A DNA stretch of 64,000 nucleotides from Burhinus oedicnemus (taxonomy: Eukaryota > Chordata > Aves > Charadriiformes > Burhinidae), in assembly GCA_008921705.1 (NCBI GenBank), contig VFFE01007500.1, forward strand, positions 3,168,828 through 3,232,827. The letters run 5' to 3'. The notes below the pieces were generated by a model. The model searched no databases. It was not told the DNA's origin and saw only the letters and a program-made list of their open reading frames with translations. The stretch's first letter is position 1, and every line of letters begins with the position of its first letter. Shown here piece by piece: positions 39,801-46,760 of this stretch. The position numbers and the translations under genes are program-made.

Positions 39801-42800
39801 GGTATGAATTTAAAGCTGCAGTCTGTTACATGATTGCTTCTTCTTATCCCACAGTGACTCTCCTAATGAGAAAGAAGTGGAGGTAAGTCTTGGCTCCTTG
39901 TATCCTTAAGTATCTCAGACAACAGAAGGATCTTGTAGATAAGCCCTGATTGATATCTAGTCCTATGTAAAAGAATGATGCGGAGTAGCTTAAACTGGAT
40001 GTATTTCTGTAAGTTGTCTTCTGAAATCTGTCTTTCCAATTCCAATGGAAACTTTGGAAGGGAAGGGACGGGATGGGAAAAGGTGGCAATCTGTAACACT
40101 GAACAAAAGGTTTGTCACTACTAAAACATTTGTTTGCAAGCTTGAAGGAGCATAGCTGTGACCTCCTCTCAGGCAGAATGTGCTGATTTAAGACAGTTTT
40201 GTCAAAAGACACAGATGGCACACTGCGTGCTGCCAAGATATTGCCTATTCTGGCTACAGATGGGAAGACTGGCTTTGCCGAAGTGGGCTGTGTTTGCTTT
40301 CTCTTCTGCATCTCTCCTATAACTTTGTTCATGGGGTATGGTCCCAAATGTCATGGCAGTATCCAAATTACTTAAAAAGCTTCTGCATAAATTGGATTAT
40401 TCTGAAATCTTTTCCTCTCCCATAACAGGCTGAATTTCTGAGGTTGTCTTTAGGTTTTAAATGTGACTTGTTTACCTTGGACAAGAGAGTGAGGCTTGAA
40501 GAAAGATCTCGAGACTTAGCTGAAGAAAATTTGAAAAAGGAGATCACAAATGCTCTAAAGATGTTAGAGGTTAGTGTTGGCCAAGGCTGGTAGGGTGGAT
40601 GGGATGAACGGTTGTGAAAGTGTCTCTCTTAATATGGTTTTTTTTAGGATTTGTGTATGTGTAATACGTTATAAGCAAATCTGAACAAAGTTCTGAAGTG
40701 ATGCATTTGAAATATGAGAGACAGCATTTGAAGGGCAGCCTTTGTCTGAGTGTACTGTGTGCTCGGGCAGTGGGTAGTTTTTCTATTGCGCAGGTGTCAG
40801 GCAAGAACCCCTGTCTTCAGCTGGCTTTATGCTAGGTAAGCTGAAGTCTCTGCCCACTGAAGGTCTATACCAAGGTACGCTGATCAAGGATGTTAGATCC
40901 TGATCTTATGACTGCGTGGGCCTGAACACAACCCCTCAGTGTCATCAGTTGCGGTCACCCTTCTTTCTCTGCTAATAGCTCACACTGTTTTTCTTACCAA
41001 TGTGCCTCTTAGGCTTTAGTTCCTTTGTGTGAAGAAGATAACCAAGCACAGGAGATTATTAAGAAGCTGCAGAAAAGCTTGCAGTTCCTTAGCCAGTATG
41101 CCGCCCGAGTCGCTAGTAGAGCAGAGATGTTGGGAGCTATTAATCAGGTAACTGTTTCCATGTAAATGTGTTTGTACAAAGTTAAAAGCTTCTAGATGTA
41201 AAGGGATAGCAGTATCTGTTTGCTAGGCTTCTGATTCCAGAATTAGATTTGGGAATCTTGTGTATGTAACGCAGAATGACCAGTACAGCTTAGTCCCAGC
41301 TTTCTCTTCTCCAATCACTGTTTGTGTTGTTTTAAGGAATTCCACGCACTGTGAGAGCAGCTACGTTGCACTAGCATTGTGCAAAAACACGCAACAGATT
41401 TAAAACAAAAAAACAAACAAGAAAAAATACAAAAAAGAACTTTGCATCAGAGGGATGTATACAGTAGAAACCACAAGAATGCAATGTGGTAACACTAGTC
41501 TTGACGCTCTAATGGTAATTCTGTGCCTTACAGAAATGGCAGCTGATGAGCTAAGTCTATGGAAATTTACAAAGACCTGCTCAAATGTTATGTGTAACTG
41601 TGTATAATGCCAAAGAACAGCATGAAAATATGACTTGGCAATACTAGCAGGTGCGTGGTGGCAGCTGAGACTGTAGATCAGAGAAAGAGATGAGGAGGAG
41701 TTGTAAGGGCTTAGAAAAGAAAGACTAATTTGTGTTAGGATAAGGGTAATCACTGGAGAAGCGAGACTGGCGTAAACTGGGCATGTGTTGAGAGATGGGT
41801 TGTAGTGAAACTTTGAAAGGATGGACAAAAATGAGAGGATGTTGCATCAGAGTGATGCAAGGTAAGAGTAGATGGTTAAGGGGGTTAAAAAAAATCTTAA
41901 AATCTAAACATGATGCAGTTCCTCAGAGATCCGCTTCTTTTTCTCTACTGCTGTTGCCCTCACTCTGTTAGGAGAGCCGTGTCAGCAAGGCTGTGGAAGT
42001 GATGATTCAACATGTGGAAAACCTGAAGCGCATGTATGCAAAAGAACATGCAGAACTTGAGGAGCTGAAACAGGTCCTGCTCCAGAATGAGAGATCCTTT
42101 AGTTCTCTTGGAGATCGAGGTAACTAAGAAAAGCTGCGTTGTTTTTTGTCCTTCTAGCACCTGCCAGATAGACCCTTACCTAATTGTAGCTTAACATCCT
42201 AGGTGGAGGGGTTGTGTGACTGTTGAACCTCCTTTCTTAAAAATAGAGGAAAAATCAGCAATTTGCTAACAGTATTGGAAACAACTCTTTGAAATTAGAT
42301 ATGTATCTAAACTGTCATGAATCTTGGGGTGGGGGGGAACATTGCAAGTATGCGATAATGTTCTGGCTTTTGGGAAAGTGCGTTATAGGTGGTGGTGATG
42401 ATAATCTTAATCCTTGTGAGCAGTAAATTTGGGTGCTCGCTCACACTGGAGTGTTCCCAGTAGCTATTTCCAGGTAGCTGAGCTCTGACTGCTCTTTACA
42501 GATGCGTCCTGCTCTTTTCTAAATACAAATTGCAGACTCCTTAAGAGCAGGTGCTCTGAGTTTCCCCCTCCCCCACCCAAAGCAGATGGCACGGTGGTCA
42601 AGTTTTCAGATGGCACTGTGTCTTTGCCAGAAGAAGTATTAAATTCTTCTGAAAAATAGAGCATGTATTTTAAAAACTGAAAGGGCGGTCTTACACACTG
42701 GTAAAATCCTCACAGGAGCCTTCTGAATCATAGGCTGTTCCTTCCTGACTGGAAAAAGATTGTCCTGTAACAGGACACTGCCTCAATAATAGAATAATAC

Positions 42801-45800
42801 ATTTAATGATAGTGACAGAAACTGATGCTTGTAGAGGATGTATAATGTGTGAATATTATTAAATTATCTAATGAAATAGAAAGCCTTTTTCTGAAATCTC
42901 ATTTCTGCTTTCTGAGAGTACTCTGATACGCTCTTCACTTAAACAGACACTGTAAAAAGTCAAACCTTTGGTTGCAAAAAAAGCTCACTGCATGCCTGTA
43001 AGCCTTTCTGATGTTTGATCTCTTCACAGATGAATCTACGAATAAAAAGCTACCAAATTCTTTTAACTTTAAGGTAATGGCTCTTACAGCCTAACATGAA
43101 ATTTTAAGTGTGTGTTTATGTGGAGTGTTTTTCTCTGCTTTTTCATGTGCTGGTGCTCTGCTACGTGCTTGACTTGGTAGTTTTCTGTCTCAAATATGGG
43201 CTGATGTCATCAAACACGAGGATGGTGTTTTCAATCGCCCCCACCTCCCTCCACCAACCCAAGGGAACTGCATGTGGTCCCACTTAGAAGATGAAGTGTT
43301 CGCAGAAGCTGAAACGGCTGTGCTCTTGTGCAATGGTTAAGAAATGTTGTTCACGTACGGTTCGCTCATCGGGGCTACAGGGGAAGGGTTTAGCACAGAG
43401 AGATGAAAAAATAGGTGGGAGCAATTCAGATTGACTGTAGGAATTCCTGTGAGCACCACCACAGGAATTTAGACACGTTTTGGTATTTTGCTGGAATTTG
43501 TTTAGCCAGCCTCACTTCAGATGCTTAGAGGAGGAAAAAGCAAAGTGAAAAGATACTGCTTTAAAGATTATGGTTTGGGCTGTGCTTATGATTCCATTCT
43601 TCCTTGTTTGTCACTTCAAGCTAAGTATCAACATCTATTTTTCTATACAGTTTGTATAAAAATAGATGGTATTTTATGTGATCAGTGAGTAACCCAGTCA
43701 TTCCTTGATAGAGTCAGTAATGCCTCTTATTTGTATAGCCATCGTCATCCCTACGAAGAGTTAGCATTGCAACATTGCCTAGGAGTGCTGGAAATGCAGG
43801 TATTGGGTTGCCGCTGGTAAGTAAGGGTTCCCGGATGGTGAGGCGCTGCACCTTCTCACAACTGGCTGGGCTGAAGCACAAAAATGCCAGTGCAGTAAGT
43901 CTGTCAAACTTCTTCTCCAGGCCCAGCTCCATGAACCTGATGGAGATGAATGGGGTGATAAATTCAACAGGAGATCAAGCAGTTGGTAAAGTTACTTGGG
44001 CTTGCCTTTGAATAGGGTTAAATATTTTTTTTCAACTCTAACTGTGCCTGTATTAAACAGCTGATGGAGCATCTTAAGGTATAATGATGTTTAAGCGACA
44101 CCTCTCACATTAGCTTTACACGCTTCAATAGCTAAATGAGCCTTCGTGACTAAATGTTACAGCTCTTCTTTTTTTATTAAGGGTTGAGAGTTTTAAAAAA
44201 CCTACCTTGACTTCCTTGCTTTAGAACTAAAATGTGAAATCTAGGCAGCTGGTATCAATGGATCTGGGTGTTTTGTGGGTTTTTTGGGTTTTGGGTGTTG
44301 TGTTGTTTGTTTGGGGTTTTTTAAAATAAATCCTAGTTTCAGGCAACCAATTCTGAAACTTATTTGTCTAAGGTCTACCCAAAGGAGTAGCTGCTGCTGC
44401 TGAATTTCTGATTTCCTGGTATATATCTGATTGGGAAATTAAGGCAAATGTCTTTAAAATATGACAGGGGACGACTGGGAGCAAAGCAAAATGAGAAGCG
44501 TCCTTCACTACAGCGGTTCATTAGCACGTATTCCTGGGCAGAGTATGAAGATGAACATTCTGAAACAAAGTAAGTTCAACAGCAACCTCCTCCGAGGTGC
44601 GTGTGCAGGGTTGGCTGGTTTGGTGTTAGGGAACTCTTAACTGTCAACTACCTGATTAGGGCTATAAAGGCAAGCTATTGTGTGCTCTGTCAAACTGAAT
44701 GCTGGATGGGAAAACTTTGGAACTGTTGATGACTTACAGGAATGAGCAGTCAGAATCACCTGCTGAAGTACAAGAAGAACTGTCAAGGAAGGAAAGTGTC
44801 TCTGAAAAAGGAAAATATTCATCAAAATGGAACCTGGAGTCAGTGTAAGTTTTGTCACATTATCATGAGAGTAAAGCAGTGCTTGGGTGGTGGACATGGG
44901 AAGAGGAAGCAAAATGGTAGCTTTGGTTTGGTTGTTAATGCCAACTTCTTAAACCAGCTAGGAATGAGTAATGACGGGTGCCAGAGACTCGCTCCACCAG
45001 GGATTCGTTACTAATCCTGAATGGTGAGGAGGTAAAGAGGAGCCTCATGCTATGATCCCACCTCTTTTGGTTACACTGTGACAGCTGGGCCACTAGGTCA
45101 TGCTAACATGTACTCCTGTAAAAATGATCAAGGGTTTGAGGCCTGGGCAAAACTTAACAGCACAAGTAGTTACCAAGACTAACTCCAGATTGTTCCAACT
45201 AATGTCTCGGAATATCTCAAGTCCTAACAAGTATCCCTTGGAAGCCCCTGCTTTGCAGGAAGGGAGGTCTGTTGTCTGTGCAGAGAAAGTGTTTTTGCCA
45301 TATGAATATCCTATGCTAAGCCTCTGCTGTAAGCATTCCTGATCAAGGTGGGGATGAGGCAATTATGCTAGTGCGTAAAGCTGAGAAGACAATTTTGGTG
45401 TCCGTCCGTCCCCCCCCTGCATTTGATAAAAGATGGAGGTACCCAATGTCATGGAGACATTGTCTAGGATTTGGATAGTCACTGAGAGTAAGACTTCTCT
45501 CTAACCTCAAGGAATGCACCAAAGTCCTAGAAAACAATAGACTATAAGGCCAGTACTTTCTACAAGCAAGATTTCTTGACGACCTGCAAGGCAGCCTTTT
45601 AAACCCAGAACACAAGCTACCACTGTACATAGCTCCCAATACAGTAACAACCTTGTCACTTTTGATAGTTAAGGATCTGTATGTTTGTTGGTGGGTCTAG
45701 TTTGCTTCGGAGTTTTCTGGGGGGTGGGAGTAGGGTTTCCAAGTTTTGAAGAAAAACTGAACTGCTCTGACTTCTCTGCACAGGTGCAACTTAATGTCAT

Positions 45801-46027
45801 CATGGGCATCCCATTTCAAGGCTTCCTTTTCCAACGCTAACAAAACTCTCTGGATTTCCGTTTCCATCCTGGTACTGCTCGCTGCTCTTACAAGCTTCCT
45901 CACTGGGCTGTCTCTTCAAAGACCAGCAGACGCAGCACCTGTCGGAACTGGGGACTCCTGGACTTCACTACAGCAACTGTTGTGGCCATACACAGGACTT
46001 CAACACAATGGACCACCCCCGGTATAA
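10957..46027 (+). CDS. IRAG2: Inositol 1,4,5-trisphosphate receptor-associated 2 (LRMP/Jaw1), whole spliced coding region
   Basis: Thirty-three exons with matching phases give about 1206 codons ending in TAA at 46025-46027. Seen in order: a 207-residue first exon with [13 protein letters not shown]; a helical module (268 region, ending [11 protein letters not shown]); a coiled coil over roughly residues 325-500; a polar low-complexity middle (600-850); a conserved helical block with [17 protein letters not shown] (about 854-995); a serine/charged linker; a hydrophobic segment near 1148-1170; and a 36-residue tail ending GPPPV. Known of the family: IRAG2 is a tail-anchored ER and outer nuclear membrane protein that binds IP3 receptors, tunes calcium release, and behaves as a KASH protein toward SUN partners; it is abundant in lymphoid and some sensory cells. 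This model is longer than the 555-residue human form I recall, so alternative N-termini or exon skipping are likely. The next gene, DNAI7, converges on it, as in other amniotes. The exon set around 29231-36194 is the least certain part. Confidence 0.93.
13002..13182 (+). CDS. IRAG2: IRAG2 exon 2, helical N-terminal module
   Basis: The acceptor atctattttag and donor AAATG|gtaata bound an exon that reads [20 protein letters not shown] and then [18 protein letters not shown] and [16 protein letters not shown]. This is the EF-hand-like or KASH5-like helical module that precedes the coiled coil in IRAG2. Phases (1 in, 2 out) fit both neighbours. Confidence 0.92.
13400..13476 (+). CDS. IRAG2: IRAG2 exon 3
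   Basis: Bounded by ttgtttcag and GAAG|gtgcag. It continues [20 protein letters not shown] short acidic linker after the helical module; phase 2 in, 1 out. Confidence 0.85.
13556..13634 (+). CDS. IRAG2: IRAG2 exon 4
   Basis: Acceptor ctctttcag, donor ACAT|gtaagt (perfect consensus). It encodes [20 protein letters not shown] and the next seven residues, a linker into the coiled coil. Only 79 bp separate it from exon 3. Confidence 0.85.
14595..14753 (+). CDS. IRAG2: IRAG2 exon 5, coiled coil start
   Basis: Acceptor ctcaaatag, donor AAAAG|gtggga. It encodes [20 protein letters not shown] and continues as heptads ([20 protein letters not shown]). This is the start of the central coiled coil, similar in style to the KASH5 coiled coil; it is among the best conserved parts of the family. 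Confidence 0.93.
15921..15950. repeat. Poly-C tract
   Basis: Thirty bases, all C except two A. It is the pyrimidine tract of the splice acceptor of IRAG2 exon 6. Confidence 0.95.
15956..16073 (+). CDS. IRAG2: IRAG2 exon 6, coiled coil
   Basis: It encodes [20 protein letters not shown] and then [18 protein letters not shown], continuing the heptads. The pyrimidine tract of its acceptor is an almost pure C run (15921-15950) before tgcag. Donor CTA|gtaggt. Phase 2 in, 0 out. Confidence 0.92.
17522..17572 (+). CDS. IRAG2: IRAG2 exon 7, coiled coil, 51 bp
   Basis: Acceptor cctactcag after a long T/C tract, donor GAAGAG|gtaaaa. It encodes [17 protein letters not shown], 17 residues. Symmetric phase 0-0. 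Confidence 0.88.
18743..18820 (+). CDS. IRAG2: IRAG2 exon 8, coiled coil, 78 bp
   Basis: Acceptor tatcttcttcag, donor CTTCAA|gtaagc. It encodes [20 protein letters not shown] and then NAAELQ. Symmetric phase 0-0. Confidence 0.88.
19382..19438 (+). CDS. IRAG2: IRAG2 exon 9, coiled coil, 57 bp
   Basis: Acceptor ttcattctttag, donor ATCCAG|gttagt. It encodes [19 protein letters not shown]. Symmetric phase 0-0. Confidence 0.85.
21603..21662 (+). CDS. IRAG2: IRAG2 exon 10, coiled coil, 60 bp
   Basis: Acceptor ccacaatctctgcag, donor ATAGAG|gtatgg. It encodes [20 protein letters not shown]. Symmetric phase 0-0. Confidence 0.88.
21771..21835 (+). CDS. IRAG2: IRAG2 exon 11, coiled coil end
   Basis: Acceptor tatgttttag, donor ATCTC|gtgagt. 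It encodes [20 protein letters not shown] and then IS. Phase 0 in, 2 out; 108 bp after exon 10. Confidence 0.88.
21922..22021 (+). CDS. IRAG2: IRAG2 exon 12
   Basis: Acceptor gcttcttttag only 86 bp after the previous donor; donor TCTGAG|gtatga. It encodes [20 protein letters not shown] and then [13 protein letters not shown], leaving the coiled coil. Phase 2 in, 0 out. Confidence 0.85.
23646..23759 (+). CDS. IRAG2: IRAG2 exon 13
   Basis: Acceptor ccgtctcttcaag, donor AACCTG|gtcagt. It encodes [20 protein letters not shown] and then [15 protein letters not shown], a strongly coding-like helical segment. Phase 0-0. The donor is a little weak (gtcagt). Confidence 0.85.
24065..24166 (+). CDS. 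IRAG2: IRAG2 exon 14
   Basis: Acceptor tttgtttttcag, donor CTTGTG|gtaagc. It encodes [20 protein letters not shown] and then [14 protein letters not shown]. Phase 0-0. Confidence 0.85.
24403..24471 (+). CDS. IRAG2: IRAG2 exon 15 (probable)
   Basis: Acceptor ttgtgcaagag, donor AATGAG|gttgga. It encodes [20 protein letters not shown] and then ENE, a helical charged segment in keeping with its neighbours. Phase 0-0. The acceptor could also be read two bases earlier, but that shifts the frame into a stop. The weak donor lowers confidence. Confidence 0.6.
27142..27192. repeat. Poly-A run at left edge of gap
   Basis: Fifty-one consecutive A immediately before the N run. Lysine-rich reading frames across it and the gap are artefacts. 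The run is probably the reason the assembly breaks here. Confidence 0.95.
27193..27814. other. Assembly gap (622 N)
   Basis: Unresolved bases inside an IRAG2 intron, flanked by homopolymers on both sides. The size may be estimated and not measured. Confidence 0.99.
27831..27862. repeat. Poly-A run at right edge of gap
   Basis: A T run (about 27821-27830) followed by about 32 A. With the left run it brackets the gap. It could be a retroposon tail or assembly noise. Confidence 0.85.
29231..29296 (+). CDS. IRAG2: IRAG2 exon 16 (probable)
   Basis: Acceptor ctattgcaacag, donor GGGAAG|gtaagt (perfect). It encodes [20 protein letters not shown] and then GK, start of the polar middle section. Phase 0-0. 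Confidence 0.7.
30260..30368 (+). CDS. IRAG2: IRAG2 exon 17 (probable)
   Basis: Acceptor ttttcaattag (a second AG three bases on makes this a NAGNAG site that can add or drop one glutamine), donor GCTAG|gtaaga. It encodes [20 protein letters not shown] and then [16 protein letters not shown]. Phase 0 in, 1 out. Confidence 0.7.
31534..31681 (+). CDS. IRAG2: IRAG2 candidate alternative exon (phase 1 to 2)
   Basis: Acceptor tgtctctcttaacag, donor TGCAA|gtaaga. The frame that follows exon 17 stays open: [20 protein letters not shown] and about 30 more residues. The out phase (2) does not fit the next exon at 33875 but does fit 36130, so it is either an alternative to 33875-33905 or is followed by a bridging exon such as 33246-33424. 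It is not counted in the 1206-codon model. Confidence 0.5.
33246..33424 (+). CDS. IRAG2: IRAG2 speculative bridging exon
   Basis: If spliced at ctccag|C and GAGG|gtaaaa it would take phase 2 in and give phase 1 out, exactly what is needed between 31534-31681 and 33875-33905. The frame is open for 59 codons and contains several cysteines ([10 protein letters not shown]). The acceptor has a modest pyrimidine tract. I do not recognise the protein sequence, so it stays a candidate. Confidence 0.22.
33875..33905 (+). CDS. IRAG2: IRAG2 exon 18, 31-bp microexon
   Basis: A strong T-rich acceptor (tctgtttgcag) and perfect donor AGCAT|gtgagt bound an exon that reads [10 protein letters not shown](I/M). 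Phase 1 in fits exon 17 directly, and phase 2 out fits exon 19. Only this frame is open. Confidence 0.72.
36130..36194 (+). CDS. IRAG2: IRAG2 exon 19
   Basis: Acceptor gttttggcag, donor AAAAG|gtaagc. It encodes [20 protein letters not shown] and then K. Phase 2 in, 1 out. Confidence 0.8.
36278..36321. repeat. 22-bp tandem duplication in intron
   Basis: The unit actgaacagtaaaagccctg plus two bases occurs twice in a row with one mismatch at the end. It lies about 20 bp upstream of the acceptor of IRAG2 exon 20, in the branch-point zone. Confidence 0.9.
36343..36459 (+). CDS. IRAG2: IRAG2 exon 20
   Basis: Acceptor gcctgatgttatag, donor ATCAG|gtacaa. It encodes [20 protein letters not shown] and then [18 protein letters not shown], polar and probably disordered. 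Phase 1 in, 1 out. Confidence 0.8.
38609..38691 (+). CDS. IRAG2: IRAG2 exon 21
   Basis: Acceptor tttctccccag, donor GACCTG|gtaaga. It encodes [20 protein letters not shown] and then NVLKQDL. Phase 1 in, 0 out. Confidence 0.82.
38828..38900 (+). CDS. IRAG2: IRAG2 exon 22
   Basis: Acceptor tctatgcctttag, donor GAAAG|gtaaga. It encodes [20 protein letters not shown] and then PSRK, a charged linker. Phase 0 in, 1 out; 136 bp after exon 21. Confidence 0.82.
39714..39768 (+). CDS. IRAG2: IRAG2 exon 23
   Basis: Acceptor tctctcttctcag, donor GAGCC|gtaagt. It encodes [17 protein letters not shown]. Phase 1 in, 2 out. Confidence 0.8.
39855..39882 (+). CDS. IRAG2: IRAG2 exon 24, 28-bp microexon
   Basis: Acceptor cttcttatcccacag, donor GTGGAG|gtaagt. 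It encodes DSPNEKEVE. Phase 2 in, 0 out. It lies only 86 bp after exon 23. Confidence 0.8.
40429..40569 (+). CDS. IRAG2: IRAG2 exon 25, start of conserved MRVI1/IRAG block
   Basis: Acceptor ctctcccataacag, donor TTAGAG|gttagt. It encodes [20 protein letters not shown] and then [20 protein letters not shown]. This is the most conserved part of IRAG1/IRAG2 proteins (the MRVI1 family domain). Phase 0-0. Confidence 0.95.
41013..41147 (+). CDS. IRAG2: IRAG2 exon 26, conserved block
   Basis: Acceptor tgtgcctcttag, donor AATCAG|gtaact. It encodes [20 protein letters not shown] and then [18 protein letters not shown], helical and highly family-like. Phase 0-0. Confidence 0.95.
41972..42119 (+). CDS. 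IRAG2: IRAG2 exon 27, conserved block
   Basis: Acceptor ctcactctgttag, donor ATCGAG|gtaact. It encodes [20 protein letters not shown] and then [20 protein letters not shown], a second coiled coil. Phase 0 in, 1 out. Confidence 0.95.
43030..43073 (+). CDS. IRAG2: IRAG2 exon 28
   Basis: Acceptor gatctcttcacag, donor TTTAAG|gtaatg. It encodes [15 protein letters not shown]. Phase 1 in, 0 out. Confidence 0.85.
43739..43816 (+). CDS. IRAG2: IRAG2 exon 29
   Basis: Acceptor cttatttgtatag. Three GT sites could end it in an open frame: 43799 (phase 1), 43816 (CCGCTG|gtaagt, phase 0, perfect consensus) and 43894 (phase 0, but only 26 bp from the next exon). I chose 43816. It encodes [20 protein letters not shown] and then GIGLPL, a basic serine-rich linker. 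The following intron is only 104 bp. Confidence 0.8.
43921..43985 (+). CDS. IRAG2: IRAG2 exon 30
   Basis: Acceptor acttcttctccag, donor AGTTG|gtaaag. It encodes [20 protein letters not shown] and then S. Phase 0 in, 2 out. Confidence 0.82.
44266..44295 (+). other. G-quadruplex-like tract in IRAG2 intron
   Basis: Four GGG runs at about 44266, 44277, 44286 and 44293, separated by T-rich loops of 8, 6 and 4 bases, followed by a further GGGG near 44313. It lies on the transcribed gene's sense strand. Confidence 0.5.
44468..44569 (+). CDS. IRAG2: IRAG2 exon 31
   Basis: Acceptor aaatatgacag, donor ACAAA|gtaagt. It encodes [19 protein letters not shown] and then [15 protein letters not shown]. Phase 2 in, 2 out. 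Confidence 0.9.
44740..44844 (+). CDS. IRAG2: IRAG2 exon 32
   Basis: Acceptor tgatgacttacag, donor TCAGT|gtaagt. It encodes [20 protein letters not shown] and then [14 protein letters not shown], a polar stalk before the membrane anchor. Phase 2 in, 2 out. Confidence 0.9.
45784..46027 (+). CDS. IRAG2: IRAG2 exon 33, membrane anchor and KASH-like tail
   Basis: Acceptor cttctctgcacag. After [20 protein letters not shown] comes a hydrophobic segment of about 21 residues ([20 protein letters not shown]) and a 36-residue tail ending [12 protein letters not shown], then TAA. Known: KASH proteins have a single C-terminal membrane span and a short perinuclear-space tail ending in a PPPX motif that docks into SUN trimers; Jaw1 has been described in this class. 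The sequence shows both elements intact. Confidence 0.96.
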
Positions 46028-46113
46028 CAAAGGTTCTGACTTTTGTAGTTATACTTCCAAGTTCTGGATGACAGTCTGAGAAGCTGAGATAGTATACTTA
46101 AGGTTACATATTT

Positions 46114-46150
46114 GGGTTTGGTTGGTTGGGTTGTTGGGTGTGTTTTGGGG
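46114..46150 (+). other. G-quadruplex-like tract in IRAG2 3' UTR
   Basis: Four G runs (GGG, GGG, GGG, GGGG) separated by T-rich loops of about 11, 5 and 8 bases, in the sense of the IRAG2 mRNA just after its stop codon. Confidence 0.45.
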
Positions 46151-46296
46151 ACGTAATTTTTTTTTTTAAAAAGCATGACTTGAAATTGAAAAATACTTCC
46201 CCCCACTTCTGACAGTCATCTTTACAAATACCTAAAAGTATCTCAGTTCCATTCAGGTTTACGATAAAACAGTTACTAATTTTGAACATAGCTAAC

Positions 46297-46302
46297 AATA
46301 AA
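46297..46302 (+). terminator. Poly(A) signal AATAAA, IRAG2 candidate 1
   Basis: Canonical hexamer 270 bp after the IRAG2 stop codon. One of three on this strand. Confidence 0.5.
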
Positions 46303-46329
46303 TACAACTAAGTGGTCTAGCCACAAGAG

Positions 46330-46335
46330 AATAAA
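46330..46335 (+). terminator. Poly(A) signal AATAAA, IRAG2 candidate 2
   Basis: Canonical hexamer 303 bp after the IRAG2 stop codon, followed by a T-rich stretch. Confidence 0.5.
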
Positions 46336-46435
46336 GAACTTATTTTGCTGTAACAAAAACGGAATGTTTGCATTTTAGTCATTGAAACTGTTCCAATGGT
46401 TTGAATAGAAAAGGATTCAAGACTTGAAATGTAAC

Positions 46436-46441
46436 TTTATT
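46436..46441 (-). terminator. Poly(A) signal AATAAA, DNAI7
   Basis: TTTATT on plus is AATAAA on minus, about 45 bp beyond the DNAI7 stop codon. It gives DNAI7 a very short 3' UTR of roughly 60-70 bases. Confidence 0.7.
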
Positions 46442-46454
46442 GAAAGCTTTTGAT

Positions 46455-46460
46455 AATAAA
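46455..46460 (+). terminator. Poly(A) signal AATAAA, IRAG2 candidate 3
   Basis: Canonical hexamer lying 14 bp past the minus-strand signal. If used, the IRAG2 transcript would end within or near the DNAI7 last exon. Confidence 0.45.
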
Positions 46461-46484
46461 GTTTTAAAGGAAAGCATGCAGTAT

Positions 46485-46760
46485 TTAAGAGTGTGTTAAA
46501 ACTCTCGTAGCAAGGAGTAGTTGATACACAACATCAATAAACAGGAAGCTAGCTGCTTCCACTTTATCAATTGCTTCTTTGCTGGCAAAGTCTTTAAGCA
46601 TATGGTAGAGTGTGGAGTGAAATTCAGAATCTTCTTCTAGCTCTTCTGAAAAAGCTTCACTTGTTTCAGTGATCTTGAGCTTTTGTGCTTTCTGACCATT
46701 AAACATGTAAAGAGACCAGTCTTTGTCTTTGACAGAATCTGCTTTAAGATGCTCACTGAC
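46485..46760 (-). CDS. DNAI7: DNAI7 last exon (C-terminus, stop)
   Basis: The minus acceptor tttcctgcaatag is followed by VSEHLKADSVKDKDWSLYMF, then NGQKAQKLKITETSEAFSEE and EFHSTLYHMLKDFASKEAID, ending LLLATRVLTHS and a stop. It is a close match to the CASC1 C-terminal region. Phase 0 in. Confidence 0.95.
   Translation of the reverse strand, partial: VSEHLKADSVKDKDWSLYMFNGQKAQKLKITETSEAFSEELEEDSEFHSTLYHMLKDFASKEAIDKVEAASFLFIDVVYQLLLATRVLTHS

Larger units (their letters stand above)
46028..46484. other. Shared 3' region of IRAG2 and DNAI7
   Basis: This is the 457 bp between the two convergent stop codons. It must hold the 3' UTRs and poly(A) sites of both genes. No coding sequence is visible. 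It contains a G-rich tract and four AATAAA signals, three on plus and one on minus. Confidence 0.85.

Noticed and set aside
39844..40347. 167-codon minus-strand frame
   Set aside because: Runs antisense across IRAG2 exon 24 and intron; no family similarity recognised.
41400..41828. 142-codon minus-strand frame
   Set aside because: Lies in an IRAG2 intron, low-complexity serine/leucine composition, no splice context.
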